Source of the DNA: Bacteriovorax sp.
Lineage (GTDB): Bacteria > Bdellovibrionota > Bacteriovoracia > Bacteriovoracales > Bacteriovoracaceae
DNA: 40,454 bases
Assembly: GCA_014378525.1 (NCBI GenBank)
Contig: JACMNL010000104.1
Coordinates: 1 to 40,454 of the forward strand
Reading direction: 5' to 3'
Below the pieces are notes generated by a model. It had not been told where the DNA came from, did not search any database, and was given only the letters and a program-made list of their open reading frames with translations. Within the stretch, counting starts at the first letter, position 1; every line of letters begins with the position of its first letter. Both the position numbers and the translations under genes were made by a program. Below, one piece after another: positions 1 through 7,974 of the stretch.

Positions 1-450
1 GGGTTAAAGATTATTCATTTCTCGCTGGAGCATGATCATATTCATCTTTATGCTGAGTGCGGATGTAATGTAACACTTGCTAAAGCTATGAAGGCCTTTG
101 GAGTTTCACTTGTTAAAGCTATTAATAAACTGAGTAGGGCAAAGGGTACTCTTTACAAATATCGCTATCATTTGAGAGTCTTAAAAAGTGCTTCTGAAGT
201 TAAAAATGTCATTAATTACGTTTTGAAGAATGGAATTAAGCATGGAAGAACATTAAAAGTAATCAATCCTTATAATTCTGCCCTGGCCTTGCATGATTTC
301 GGTATCCTTAAAATTCATTTAAAAAAGGCAGACATCCGCAAAATGGCAGTTGCATATCTGGAAAGAGAAGGAGCTTGGGCCCAAAGAATGGAGCTTCTGG
401 GGCGATTGGATGAAATTTATGTCTTCCGGAAGGAATTGAGCTTCATTTAA
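1..450 (+). CDS. REP-associated tyrosine transposase-like (Y1/HUH), 5' truncated by window
   Basis: The reading frame is open from base 1, so the gene begins upstream of the window; a Met at position 88 is internal. The first residues read EHDHIHLYAEC (bases 28-60), the HUH metal-binding motif of Y1 transposases, where two histidines hold the metal for single-strand DNA cleavage. A tyrosine in the segment NVINYVLKN (around 220-240) lies where the family carries its catalytic tyrosine. These enzymes (IS200/IS605-like and RAYT proteins) cut and rejoin single-stranded DNA at hairpins. I see no IS ends or REP hairpins in the 30 bases after the stop, so this looks like a single-copy RAYT-type gene and not a complete element. 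Family assignment is fairly firm; activity is unknown because the N-terminus is not visible. Confidence 0.72.
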   Translation, partial: GLKIIHFSLEHDHIHLYAECGCNVTLAKAMKAFGVSLVKAINKLSRAKGTLYKYRYHLRVLKSASEVKNVINYVLKNGIKHGRTLKVINPYNSALALHDFGILKIHLKKADIRKMAVAYLEREGAWAQRMELLGRLDEIYVFRKELSFI

Positions 451-481
451 CTATGTAAAGTTCACCATATTCATTGTCAGA

Positions 482-2371
482 ATGCAGGGTTTTAACCTAT
501 TTTCTGCTACTATGAATAATCCAACAGAAACATCATCTTGTTCTCCAGATCAACTACCAATCACAGCGTGGCTTCCTACGACCATGAAAGAAGCAAAAAA
601 ACGCGGATGGGAAGAACTCGATGTCATTCTCGTAACAGGTGACGCTTATGTGGATCACCCAGCATTCGGTACTGCAGTTATGGGAAGAATTCTTGAATCG
701 ATGGGTTTAAGAGTGGCCGTTATTTCTCAACCGAACTGGCGTGATGATCTTCGCGATTTCAAAAAATTTGGAGCACCAAAATATTTCTTCGGAGTGACTT
801 CGGGAAATATGGATTCGATGGTGAACAAGTATACGGCTGCAAAACGCCTGCGCTCAACTGATGCCTACACTCCAGGGGGCTCACCGGATTTCAGGCCTGA
901 CTACGCAACAACTGAGTACACGCAAATATTAAAAAAACTTTTTCCTGATTCTCCCGTCATGATCGGAGGGATCGAAGCATCACTAAGACGAGTGACTCAT
1001 TACGATTTCTGGTCTGATAAATTAATGCCGAATATTCTAACGACTTCAGGTGCTGACCTTCTGGTTTACGGAATGGGAGAGCTTCCAATGAAGGAACTTG
1101 TGAGACTGGTTCTTGCCGGTGTTCCGTTTCATGAAATTAAAAATATTCCGCAGACTGCTTACCTGCACTCACAAAAAGAAAAACTTCCGATGAGCAACGT
1201 TGCGTGGGAAGACTTGGAATTATCAAGCCACGAAGTTTGTCTGAAAGATAAAAAGGCCTATTCAAAAAACTTCATGCACGTTGAAGTGGAATCTAATAAA
1301 CAATTCGCAAATCGTTTACTGCAAAAAGTGGAAGGGAATACACTGGTAATTAATCCTCCGTACCCAACAATGAGTGAAGCAGAAATCGATGCTTCTTTTG
1401 ATTTACCATACACAAGATACCCGCATCCAAAATACAAAGACAGAGGACAGATTGCAGCTTACGAGATGATTAAGTTTTCACTTAACACTCACCGCGGTTG
1501 TTTCGGTGGATGTTCATTCTGTACGATTTCTGCTCACCAGGGAAAAATGATTGCCAGCCGTTCGAAAGAATCGGTGATGAAAGAACTTGATCAGGTTGCA
1601 AAAATGCCGGACTTCAAGGGATACATCAGTGATATGGGCGGGCCTTCTGCGAACATGTATCAGATGAAAGGGATTGATCAGGCCCACTGTGATAAATGTG
1701 CAGCACCTTCGTGTGTGTTTCCTGTAATCTGTAAAAACCTTGATGCTTCTCCAGAAAAAATGACTGAGCTTTATAGAGAAGTGGCAAAACATCCAAAAGT
1801 AAAAAAGGCATTTGTGAGTTCTGGATTACGATACGATTTAATGTTTAACGAAAGATCTCTCGATCCGAAAAAAGATGCAGAGTACGTTGAGCAGCTAATC
1901 ACTCACCACGTTTCGGGTAGACTGAAAGTGGCACCTGAGCATACGGAAGATCACGTCTTAAAATCGATGAGAAAACCGGCGTTCCATTACTTCGAAACAT
2001 TCAAGAAAAAATTCGAAGAGATCTCAGCGAGAAAAGGAATCCGTCAGGAAATCATTCCATATTTTATTTCTTCTCACCCGGGTTGTACTCCTGAGGATAT
2101 GGCGAAGCTTGCGATCAAGACGAAAAAACTTGGTTACAGACTTGAGCAGGTTCAGGATTTCACACCGACTCCAATGACTGTGGCGACCGAGATTTATTAT
2201 TCAGGATATCATCCGTACACTTTAAAAGAAGTGAAGACGGCGATCACGCTGGATGAAAAAACCCGTCAGAGAAATTTTTTCTTCTGGTATAAACCGGAAA
2301 ATAAAAATTACGTGAAAAACTATCTTGCGAAACACAAGCTGTTTGATTTAACGAAAGAACTTTTCGGTTAG
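482..2371 (+). CDS. YgiQ family radical SAM protein
   Basis: The 629-residue product matches the YgiQ (UPF0313) family along its whole length, with the typical opening LPTTMKEAKKRGW, TGDAYVDHP and GGIEASLRR. The radical SAM cluster motif CxxxCxxC is present as CFGGCSFC (C340, C344, C347) and should hold a [4Fe-4S] cluster that cleaves S-adenosylmethionine. A second group of cysteines (CDKCAAPSC region, about residue 400) is also characteristic. The substrate of the family is not established. The start at 482 has no clear Shine-Dalgarno; Met at 512 (MNNPTETSS) is an alternative that would fit family length equally well. Its stop overlaps the convergent PLA2-like gene by four bases. Confidence 0.93.
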   Translation: MQGFNLFSATMNNPTETSSCSPDQLPITAWLPTTMKEAKKRGWEELDVILVTGDAYVDHPAFGTAVMGRILESMGLRVAVISQPNWRDDLRDFKKFGAPKYFFGVTSGNMDSMVNKYTAAKRLRSTDAYTPGGSPDFRPDYATTEYTQILKKLFPDSPVMIGGIEASLRRVTHYDFWSDKLMPNILTTSGADLLVYGMGELPMKELVRLVLAGVPFHEIKNIPQTAYLHSQKEKLPMSNVAWEDLELSSHEVCLKDKKAYSKNFMHVEVESNKQFANRLLQKVEGNTLVINPPYPTMSEAEIDASFDLPYTRYPHPKYKDRGQIAAYEMIKFSLNTHRGCFGGCSFCTISAHQGKMIASRSKESVMKELDQVAKMPDFKGYISDMGGPSANMYQMKGIDQAHCDKCAAPSCVFPVICKNLDASPEKMTELYREVAKHPKVKKAFVSSGLRYDLMFNERSLDPKKDAEYVEQLITHHVSGRLKVAPEHTEDHVLKSMRKPAFHYFETFKKKFEEISARKGIRQEIIPYFISSHPGCTPEDMAKLAIKTKKLGYRLEQVQDFTPTPMTVATEIYYSGYHPYTLKEVKTAITLDEKTRQRNFFFWYKPENKNYVKNYLAKHKLFDLTKELFG

Positions 2372-2838
2372 TTTGAAATTGTGGGAAAATAGAATTTTAA
2401 AAATTCTTCCATGTTCACAGAAGGCTCATTAATATTTTTTAGTGATGCCAGAACAAAGGCCGTCTCAATTGAAGTCAAAGGCGCTTTTTCGCGCTTTGGA
2501 ATCCATGCCCAGCCCCATTGAGTTTTATTTTTAATCGGAGAGTGATGTCCTGCGCGCACGCCATTATAAACCAGTGTGGCCCACGTAACTCCAGCGTCTT
2601 TTTGTACGCATTCTTTTAATCTCAGATCTGTCTTATCCATGTCTTCAACACTTCCGCCAAACCAATAACGAAGATCATGCTCGACACAACAGTGTCTCCA
2701 TAACTCTGGTTGCCCCGGAGGGCCGTCGATAAACATGGTACAACCATCGGTCTCAAAAGGACTTAATTTCATTTCTGCTTTTAGTGCAGGAGCTAAAATA
2801 AATAGGGCAGACATGATGATGTATTTTACGTTTTTCAT
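2368..2838 (-). CDS. secreted phospholipase A2-like protein
   Basis: The 156-residue product begins with a signal peptide (MKNVKYIIMSALFILAPALKA), so it should leave the cytoplasm. The mature part contains DGCTMF-DGPPG (about residues 31-42), then CCVEHDLRYW (50-59) and a later DKTDLRLKEC (68-77). CCxxHD is the active-site signature of phospholipase A2, with H54 and D55 as the expected general base and calcium ligand; the upstream Gly-rich loop resembles the calcium loop. The last Cys of the classical CCxxHxxC pattern is replaced by Tyr. Enzymes of this fold release the sn-2 fatty acid from phospholipids. The catalytic motif is visible; substrate and even activity are inferred. A protein of unknown function with only the PLA2 fold is the alternative. 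Confidence 0.7.
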   Translation of the reverse strand: MKNVKYIIMSALFILAPALKAEMKLSPFETDGCTMFIDGPPGQPELWRHCCVEHDLRYWFGGSVEDMDKTDLRLKECVQKDAGVTWATLVYNGVRAGHHSPIKNKTQWGWAWIPKREKAPLTSIETAFVLASLKNINEPSVNMEEFLKFYFPTISN

Positions 2839-2920
2839 AGTCTTATAGTATCAAGATTCCAAGGAAGGTCTAGACGTACTTTATAAACACATCTAAGCTA
2901 TTAAAAAACCGGAGTTTATT

Positions 2921-3094
2921 ATGGATGATAAGGCAAAAATCGGTCTCGAAAATTTGAAAGAAATCGAAGAAAGACTCAAAGAAATCAAAGAGCGCACATC
3001 TGAATTTGTTAAAGAGCATCCGCTCACATCAATCGCAATCGCCGCAAGCGTGGGCTTTATAATTGCAAAACTCATTTCAGGAAGGCGGTCATAA
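2921..3094 (+). CDS. small DUF883 (ElaB/YqjD)-like membrane-anchored protein
   Basis: This 57-residue gene has a good ribosome site (GGAG, seven bases before ATG 2921) and ends in TAATG, sharing one base with the next gene. The first 30 residues are a charged amphipathic helix rich in Lys and Glu. They are followed by KEHPLTSIAIAASVGFIIAKL and a terminal SGRRS, which is the layout of the DUF883 C-terminus: a short loop, one membrane helix and a Gly-Arg-Arg tail. ElaB and YqjD of this family are inner-membrane proteins reported to bind ribosomes in stationary phase. The N-terminal part is much shorter than in E. coli YqjD, so the role may differ. Coupled to the next two genes. Confidence 0.8.
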   Translation: MDDKAKIGLENLKEIEERLKEIKERTSEFVKEHPLTSIAIAASVGFIIAKLISGRRS

Positions 3095-3570
3095 TGGATA
3101 TTTTTAAAGTCGGTGAAATTCTTTTTAGTTATTTTATTGGAAAGAGAAATGCATTCAGTGAAAAAACATTTGAGATTTCAGCAGAAATTTTAAATCAGTT
3201 AAGGAGAATTCTCATTCTCGTTGTGCTGACCCTTGGAAGCCTTGCACTCTTTTGCATGGGCATGAGTCATTTAATTGAGAGATTTTTAAATAACATCGAT
3301 CATGGCGATGCACTTTTCACACCTTCGATCTGGTTTATCCTGGGCTTTTTAGCGATCTGCGCTGGTGTCATGGTTTACGCTACAAGAAAACAAAACTGGA
3401 TGGATATTTTCAAATCGGGAAAAAAAGAAGAAGTTCAAATGCAACAAGCTCCACAAGGTGGAAGCGGCCAGCTTGAGTCCGTTCTTAGTTTACTTATTCT
3501 GGATTTTGTAAAAGAGCGTGAGAGCAAACGTGCACGCGAACAAAATAATCAATCACACCATAACGAATAA
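3094..3570 (+). CDS. two-TM membrane protein of unknown function (YqjE-like position)
   Basis: The 158-residue product has two strong membrane segments, roughly residues 34-57 (RILILVVLTLGSLALFCMG region) and 78-97 (SIWFILGFLAICAGVMVYA), followed by a hydrophilic tail with Gln, Lys and Glu and a final Lys/Arg/His-rich stretch. It starts on the TAATG overlap with the DUF883-like gene, so translation is probably coupled. In enterobacteria a DUF883 protein (YqjD) is followed by the holin-like two-TM protein YqjE, and this gene occupies the same position with similar topology. I do not see enough sequence identity to assign it to that family. Ten bases separate it from the AI-2E family gene. Confidence 0.72.
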   Translation: MDIFKVGEILFSYFIGKRNAFSEKTFEISAEILNQLRRILILVVLTLGSLALFCMGMSHLIERFLNNIDHGDALFTPSIWFILGFLAICAGVMVYATRKQNWMDIFKSGKKEEVQMQQAPQGGSGQLESVLSLLILDFVKERESKRAREQNNQSHHNE

Positions 3571-3579
3571 GGTTTTTAC

Positions 3580-4665
3580 ATGATGAATCACTTTCACGAA
3601 GTCTTCTTCAGAAACTTCTTTAAACTTTTTACGGCGTTAATTATTGTTGGAGGTTTCCTCTACATTTTGACTCCATTTCTCATCCCCGTATTGTTCGGAG
3701 GAATGCTGGCCATGGCACTCAGTCCTTTTCTTTCTTACTTCATGACAAAGTACAAATGGGCGAGACAGAAAGCATTACTGGTTTTAACGTCATTGATTTT
3801 TTTAATCGGTGCGCTTCCATTTACTGTTTTTATTTTAAGAGGATCTAAAATTATCAGCGAATTTTTTTCCAAACAATCAATTGCAGGTCTTACCCAGAAT
3901 ATTCAGGGGAAAATTTATGCTTTCGTAGATAATATGGCCGAACATAATAATATCGATCCGGCGTTAGTCAGAGAAAAGTTTGATAACTTTTCAAATCAGG
4001 CCGGTGCCTGGATTTTAAAAACGTTCAGTGATCTGGTGACGCAAATACCGGACCTGGCACTTGCCGTTCTGGTTATAGTATTGTCGTTTTATTTTTTCCT
4101 TTCAAAAGAAGATCACATCAGGAAATTATTCAACCGTTATTTTTATTTTAACCAGTCCAATTCAGATAAATTTGTATCAGTGATGAAGTCGAGTTGCCGT
4201 GAAGTTTTCTTTTCGAATGTTTTAACTGGTGTACTACAATCTCTTATCGTATCTCTCGGGGCACTTGCCTGCGGTATCGGTGATTTTTATATTATTTTCG
4301 TTTTCACTTTCATTATTTCCTTTATTCCGATTATCGGAGCGGCACCGATGGCATTTTTACTGGCGCTCTTTGCTTTTTTCGATGGAAAAGTCGGGCAGGG
4401 AATTACGATGTCAGTAATCGGCGCTGTTTCCGGAGTGGCAGACAATATTGTAAGGCCGTATCTAGCAAGTCTCGGGGAAGTGGAAGTTCCTGCGCTGATC
4501 GGATTTCTTGCAGTCATTGGTGGAGTCATTGTCCTTGGTCTTCCCGGATTATTCGTCGGGCCGCTTTTAGCTTCAATGATGTATGGAGTGCTGCCGATTA
4601 TCGTAAAAGAATATTTCCCGACTGAAAATGATATCCCTCACCGCACTGGTGAAGACCTGGATTAA
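3580..4665 (+). CDS. AI-2E family transporter (PerM/YdiK-like)
   Basis: The 361-residue polytopic protein has the family pattern: two N-terminal membrane helices (residues 10-45), a third near 65-85, a long soluble insert (about 90-150), and then five hydrophobic segments ending in GLPGLFVGPLLASMMYGV. The central motif ADNIVRPYLAS (about 287-297) is the most conserved stretch of this family. The family was named for TqsA, an autoinducer-2 exporter, but many members instead move ions, and substrate cannot be read from sequence. The start is the first of two ATGs, with AAGG eight bases upstream. The last gene of the three-gene cassette, it overlaps the convergent MFS gene by four bases. Confidence 0.9.
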   Translation: MMNHFHEVFFRNFFKLFTALIIVGGFLYILTPFLIPVLFGGMLAMALSPFLSYFMTKYKWARQKALLVLTSLIFLIGALPFTVFILRGSKIISEFFSKQSIAGLTQNIQGKIYAFVDNMAEHNNIDPALVREKFDNFSNQAGAWILKTFSDLVTQIPDLALAVLVIVLSFYFFLSKEDHIRKLFNRYFYFNQSNSDKFVSVMKSSCREVFFSNVLTGVLQSLIVSLGALACGIGDFYIIFVFTFIISFIPIIGAAPMAFLLALFAFFDGKVGQGITMSVIGAVSGVADNIVRPYLASLGEVEVPALIGFLAVIGGVIVLGLPGLFVGPLLASMMYGVLPIIVKEYFPTENDIPHRTGEDLD

Positions 4666-5888
4666 GCAGCAGACTTTGATAAAATGTATTCGTTGATACG
4701 TGGAGCTTTTTTGTAAAAAATAAAAGCTCCCACCAGACAGATAGAGCCGTTAATTAAAAACGCTGTATGAAGTCCTAAATGTTCCGCAGAAAATCCCATC
4801 AACAAACTTCCGAACGGTGCGATCCCTAAAAGGGCAACGTTGAAAAAACTCATTACACGTCCGCGTTTATCATCATCAACTGTACTTTGAATCATAGTAT
4901 TACTTGAAGCTAACTGAAGCATCATTGACATACCAGTCGTGAATACACTGAATAAAATAAACTGGAAATTATCCAGTCGTGAAAGAATCATCAGGAAAAC
5001 CGCGAAGGCCATTCCTGCAGCACCGACAACTTTCGCGAGAGTCGGAGCACCGGCCCTGTTGCTTAACCATAAAGCACTCAACAATGAACCGACACCAACA
5101 CAGCTGCTGATCCATCCAAGTGCGTGTGCGCCTCCATTGGGAACCTTACCGGCGATCGCAGGGAAGAACGTCGTGTAAGGAATTCCAAAGAAACTGATGA
5201 ACGCGAGGAATACTAAAATCGTACGTATGTGCGGATTCTTAAATGTCGCTTCGTAACCAACTTTTAATCCTGAAACAATTTTATGGCGATTAAATTCCGG
5301 CGGAACATACGGATCAACTTTTAAAATCAAGAGTGCAGTTAATACTGCAATGTAACTTAATCCGTTGAATAGAAAACACATTCCCTCTCCAACAAGTGCG
5401 ATCATAGTTCCAGCGACTGCAGGGCCAAGCAGCCTTGTTAAATTAATAACAGATGAATTGATAGCGATTGCATTTGGAAGATTTTTTTTATGTTTAACGA
5501 TTTGTACGATAAAGGCCTGTCTGGTTGTCATATCAAATGCGTTGATTGTTCCCAGTGTAAAATCGAGAAGAATTAAATGTGTCAGAGTAATTTTGCCGGA
5601 AAAAGTCAAGGCCGCAAGTGCGAAGGCCTGAAGTGCGGCCAGTGCCTGGGTCCAGATCAGCAGTTTACGTCTGTCCACGTGATCGACAATAACTCCTGCG
5701 AACAATCCAAAAATAAACATCGGCAACTGAGCAGAGAAACCGGCGATCCCAAGCCATAACGGTGAATTGGTAAGCTTGAAAATCATCCAGCTCATTGCCA
5801 GCTGTTGCATTGATGTACCGATCAGTGAAATAAACTGACCGCTTATATAAACTCTGTAATCTTTATGCTCTAACGCTGGAAAATGCAT
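4662..5888 (-). CDS. MFS transporter, MFS_3/EntS-like
   Basis: The 408-residue protein shows about twelve hydrophobic segments and the loop GVIVDHVDRRKLLIW (about residues 64-78) that corresponds to the major facilitator signature GxxxDRxGRR between helices 2 and 3. The N-terminus (LEHKDYRVYISGQFISLIGT) is typical of the MFS_3 group, which includes the enterobactin exporter EntS and many drug exporters. Substrate is unknown. It lies 20 bases downstream of the old yellow enzyme gene on the same strand, so the two probably share a transcript, which suggests export of a reactive or xenobiotic compound or its reduced product. That link is inference. It ends on a four-base overlap with the AI-2E family gene. 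Confidence 0.9.
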   Translation of the reverse strand: MHFPALEHKDYRVYISGQFISLIGTSMQQLAMSWMIFKLTNSPLWLGIAGFSAQLPMFIFGLFAGVIVDHVDRRKLLIWTQALAALQAFALAALTFSGKITLTHLILLDFTLGTINAFDMTTRQAFIVQIVKHKKNLPNAIAINSSVINLTRLLGPAVAGTMIALVGEGMCFLFNGLSYIAVLTALLILKVDPYVPPEFNRHKIVSGLKVGYEATFKNPHIRTILVFLAFISFFGIPYTTFFPAIAGKVPNGGAHALGWISSCVGVGSLLSALWLSNRAGAPTLAKVVGAAGMAFAVFLMILSRLDNFQFILFSVFTTGMSMMLQLASSNTMIQSTVDDDKRGRVMSFFNVALLGIAPFGSLLMGFSAEHLGLHTAFLINGSICLVGAFIFYKKAPRINEYILSKSAA

Positions 5889-5908
5889 TAACCCTGCTTA
5901 TATGTTCT

Positions 5909-6973
5909 TTAGTATGCTCTCTTATATTGAGCCGGAACTTTTATTTCATCACCTAATTCGTGAGCAGCTCTGATCGGCCAGTAAGGCTCGCGCAGAAATT
6001 CTCTCGCCATAATGATAACGTCCGCTTTGTTTTCTTTTAAAATTTCTTCGGCCTGTTTTGGTTCAGTTATCATCCCAACTGCACCTGTGGCGATGTCTGC
6101 TTCTTTTTTTATACGTTCAGCAAATTGCACCTGATATCCCGGACCGACCGGAATTTTTGCAGTACCAATCACGCCGCCGGTTGAAGCATCAATTAAATCG
6201 ATTCCAAGCTTTTTTAATTCTCTGGAATAAATCACACTGTCTTCAATAGTCCATCCACCGTCACTCCAGTCAGTCGCAGAGATGCGAACAAACACCGGTA
6301 GATTTTGCGGCCAGGTTTCTCTCAGCGCTTTTGCAACCATCAGAGGAAAGCGCATTCTGTTTTCGATTGAACCGCCGTATTCATCAGTTCTCATGTTTGA
6401 AAGAGGTGAGAGGAATTCATGCAGAAGATATCCGTGAGCACTGTGAAGTTCTATAATTTCAAATCCGGCCTCAAGAGCAAGTCGTGCTGAATGTTTAAAA
6501 CTCTCCACCAGCTCATTTATTTCCTGATGAGATAATTCTCTCGGCATTCCATAACGTTCATTAAATGGAACTGCACTCGGTGCTACGACTTCCCATCCTC
6601 CTTCATCAATGGAAAGTAGTCTTTCATGTTTTAATGTTTCACCACGTGATGCTTTCCTTCCGGCGTGTGCAAGTTGTATCGCCGGAATTGCATCATGTTC
6701 TTTTATAAATTCTGTAATGGGTTTAAATGCATTCATCTGGACTTTATTATAGAGAGCAAGATCTCCGTCGGAAATTCTTCCGATAGTTTCAACTGCTGTG
6801 GCCTCTACAATTATGACGGCCGCACCACCAACAGCGCGTGATCCAAGGTGAACCAGATGCCAGTTATTTGGAATACCATTGACTGCCGAGTACTGGCACA
6901 TTGGAGCGACAATAATGCGATTTTTTAAAGTGAGATCTCTGATTTTAAATGGTGTAAATAGTTGTGATGTCAT
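5909..6973 (-). CDS. NADH:flavin oxidoreductase, old yellow enzyme YqjM/NamA-like
   Basis: The 354-residue product is a full-length TIM-barrel flavoenzyme of the old yellow enzyme family. It opens with LFTPFKIRDLTLKNRIIVAPMCQYSA; the Cys in APMCQYSA is the redox-sensing residue of the YqjM subclass. QLAHAGRKAS (about 100-109), ELHSAHGYLLHEFLSP (with the paired substrate histidines replaced by the HSAH pattern) and the C-terminal AREFLREPYWP are all family landmarks. Such enzymes reduce activated C=C bonds of enones, quinones and nitro compounds using NAD(P)H. It is divergent from a LysR regulator, and the 103-base gap carries candidate promoters for both. It is probably the first gene of an operon with the MFS exporter. 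Confidence 0.93.
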   Translation of the reverse strand: MTSQLFTPFKIRDLTLKNRIIVAPMCQYSAVNGIPNNWHLVHLGSRAVGGAAVIIVEATAVETIGRISDGDLALYNKVQMNAFKPITEFIKEHDAIPAIQLAHAGRKASRGETLKHERLLSIDEGGWEVVAPSAVPFNERYGMPRELSHQEINELVESFKHSARLALEAGFEIIELHSAHGYLLHEFLSPLSNMRTDEYGGSIENRMRFPLMVAKALRETWPQNLPVFVRISATDWSDGGWTIEDSVIYSRELKKLGIDLIDASTGGVIGTAKIPVGPGYQVQFAERIKKEADIATGAVGMITEPKQAEEILKENKADVIIMAREFLREPYWPIRAAHELGDEIKVPAQYKRAY

Positions 6974-6984
6974 AGACCTTCCTC

Positions 6985-7055
6985 AAATCAATTCTAGATA
7001 TACAACTACATTAATGCAATTCAAGATAGTGGACAATATGGGTCCCAATTGATTT
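6985..7055. promoter_or_regulatory. 9-bp inverted repeat bracketing divergent OYE/LysR promoters
   Basis: AAATCAATT at 6985-6993 and its exact complement AATTGATTT at 7047-7055 are separated by 53 bases. The left arm lies at the expected start site of the reverse-strand OYE gene, and the right arm overlaps the -10 box of the LysR gene. A regulator binding both arms could repress or activate both promoters. LysR-type regulators commonly bind such divergent regions, but 53 bases between arms is longer than a usual single site. Binding is inferred from position only. Confidence 0.4.
6997..7024 (-). promoter_or_regulatory. candidate sigma-70 promoter for OYE-MFS operon
   Basis: On the reverse strand TTGAAT (7024-7019) is followed, 16 bases later, by TATATC (7002-6997). 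Both match the consensus at four or more of six positions. It lies 24 bases upstream of the OYE start codon, giving a short leader. Confidence 0.42.
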
Positions 7056-7058
7056 AAT
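7030..7058 (+). promoter_or_regulatory. candidate sigma-70 promoter for LysR gene
   Basis: TGGACA (7030-7035) and TTTAAT (7053-7058) each match the consensus at five of six positions with the ideal 17-base spacing. The LysR start at 7077 is 18 bases downstream of the -10 box. The right arm of the inverted repeat covers the start of the -10 box, which would suit autorepression. Confidence 0.5.
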
Positions 7059-7076
7059 GTTAACCAGAGGTTTACA

Positions 7077-7970
7077 ATGATTTTAAAGGATATCAATCAG
7101 ATCAGGTCTTTTATTGCTATTTACCAGACGAGAAGTCTCACACTGGCCGCAAAAAAAATGGGCATGTCTAAAGCGGCGATGGCCAAACGCCTGTCAGTTT
7201 TGGAAGCAGAAATGGGTTACAGTCTTTTCAGACGCAGTACCAGAAAAATTGTTCCGACTCCTGAAGCAGATAGAATTTTCGTAGAGGCCCAGCGTTTGAT
7301 TGATCACGTTCATGAGTTTGAAGCAGCGTTTGGAAAAGATGAGGCGATGAAAGGATTGATTCGAGTGACCTGCTCAATCACAATGGCCCAGGATTTTTTT
7401 GCGAAAGTGTTGAATAACTTTCAGGCAAAATATCCCGAAGTCATCATTGAACTTGTGGCGACCGATAGTATGCTCGACATGGTAGAAAATAATATTGATC
7501 TTGCGATAAGGGTGAATCCTGCAGTGAATTCAGTTCAGCAGGGAAGAAAGATTGGTCTGCACAGAGTTGTGATGGTGGCCTCACCGGAATATTTGAAAAA
7601 AAATAAAAAAATAAAAGTACTGGATGATTTAAAAAATCAGCGCGTGCTTTTCACCAATAGTCATGGTGATTATCATTTTAAAAATAACAAAATAAAAATT
7701 AAAACGTTTACCAGGCCCCGCGATTTTTTAACAACTGATCCTGGAGTTTTAACCAGAGTGGCACTAGATGGAATGTCTATCAGTGTACGCCCGTGGTGGA
7801 ACGTAAAAGATTACATTGATAAAAATCAGCTGGAGCTGGTTCTAAAAAATGAAATGATCCTTCCGCAAGGAGATGTCTGGTTATTGTCTTCAGTTGGTAA
7901 AATGCAGACTCATAGAGTGAGAATTTTATTTGATGAACTGGTGGAAGTGCTAAAGCCGTACTTCGAATAA
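7077..7970 (+). CDS. LysR family transcriptional regulator
   Basis: The 297-residue protein has the LysR winged helix-turn-helix in residues 1-60 (FIAIYQTRSLTLAAKKMGMSKAAMAKRLSVLE, then GYSLFRRSTRKIVPTPEA) and a substrate-binding domain from about residue 90 (GLIRVTCSITMAQDF onward). The LFRRSTRKI and LTEAG-like block is typical of the LysR group that includes DNA-binding regulators of oxidoreductase genes. It is divergent from the old yellow enzyme gene and separated from it by 103 bases, the standard arrangement in which a LysR protein controls its neighbour and itself. The inducer is unknown; an electrophile reduced by the flavoenzyme is a reasonable guess. The stop is four bases from the convergent Dph6-like gene. 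Confidence 0.93.
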   Translation: MILKDINQIRSFIAIYQTRSLTLAAKKMGMSKAAMAKRLSVLEAEMGYSLFRRSTRKIVPTPEADRIFVEAQRLIDHVHEFEAAFGKDEAMKGLIRVTCSITMAQDFFAKVLNNFQAKYPEVIIELVATDSMLDMVENNIDLAIRVNPAVNSVQQGRKIGLHRVVMVASPEYLKKNKKIKVLDDLKNQRVLFTNSHGDYHFKNNKIKIKTFTRPRDFLTTDPGVLTRVALDGMSISVRPWWNVKDYIDKNQLELVLKNEMILPQGDVWLLSSVGKMQTHRVRILFDELVEVLKPYFE

Positions 7971-7974
7971 AAAA

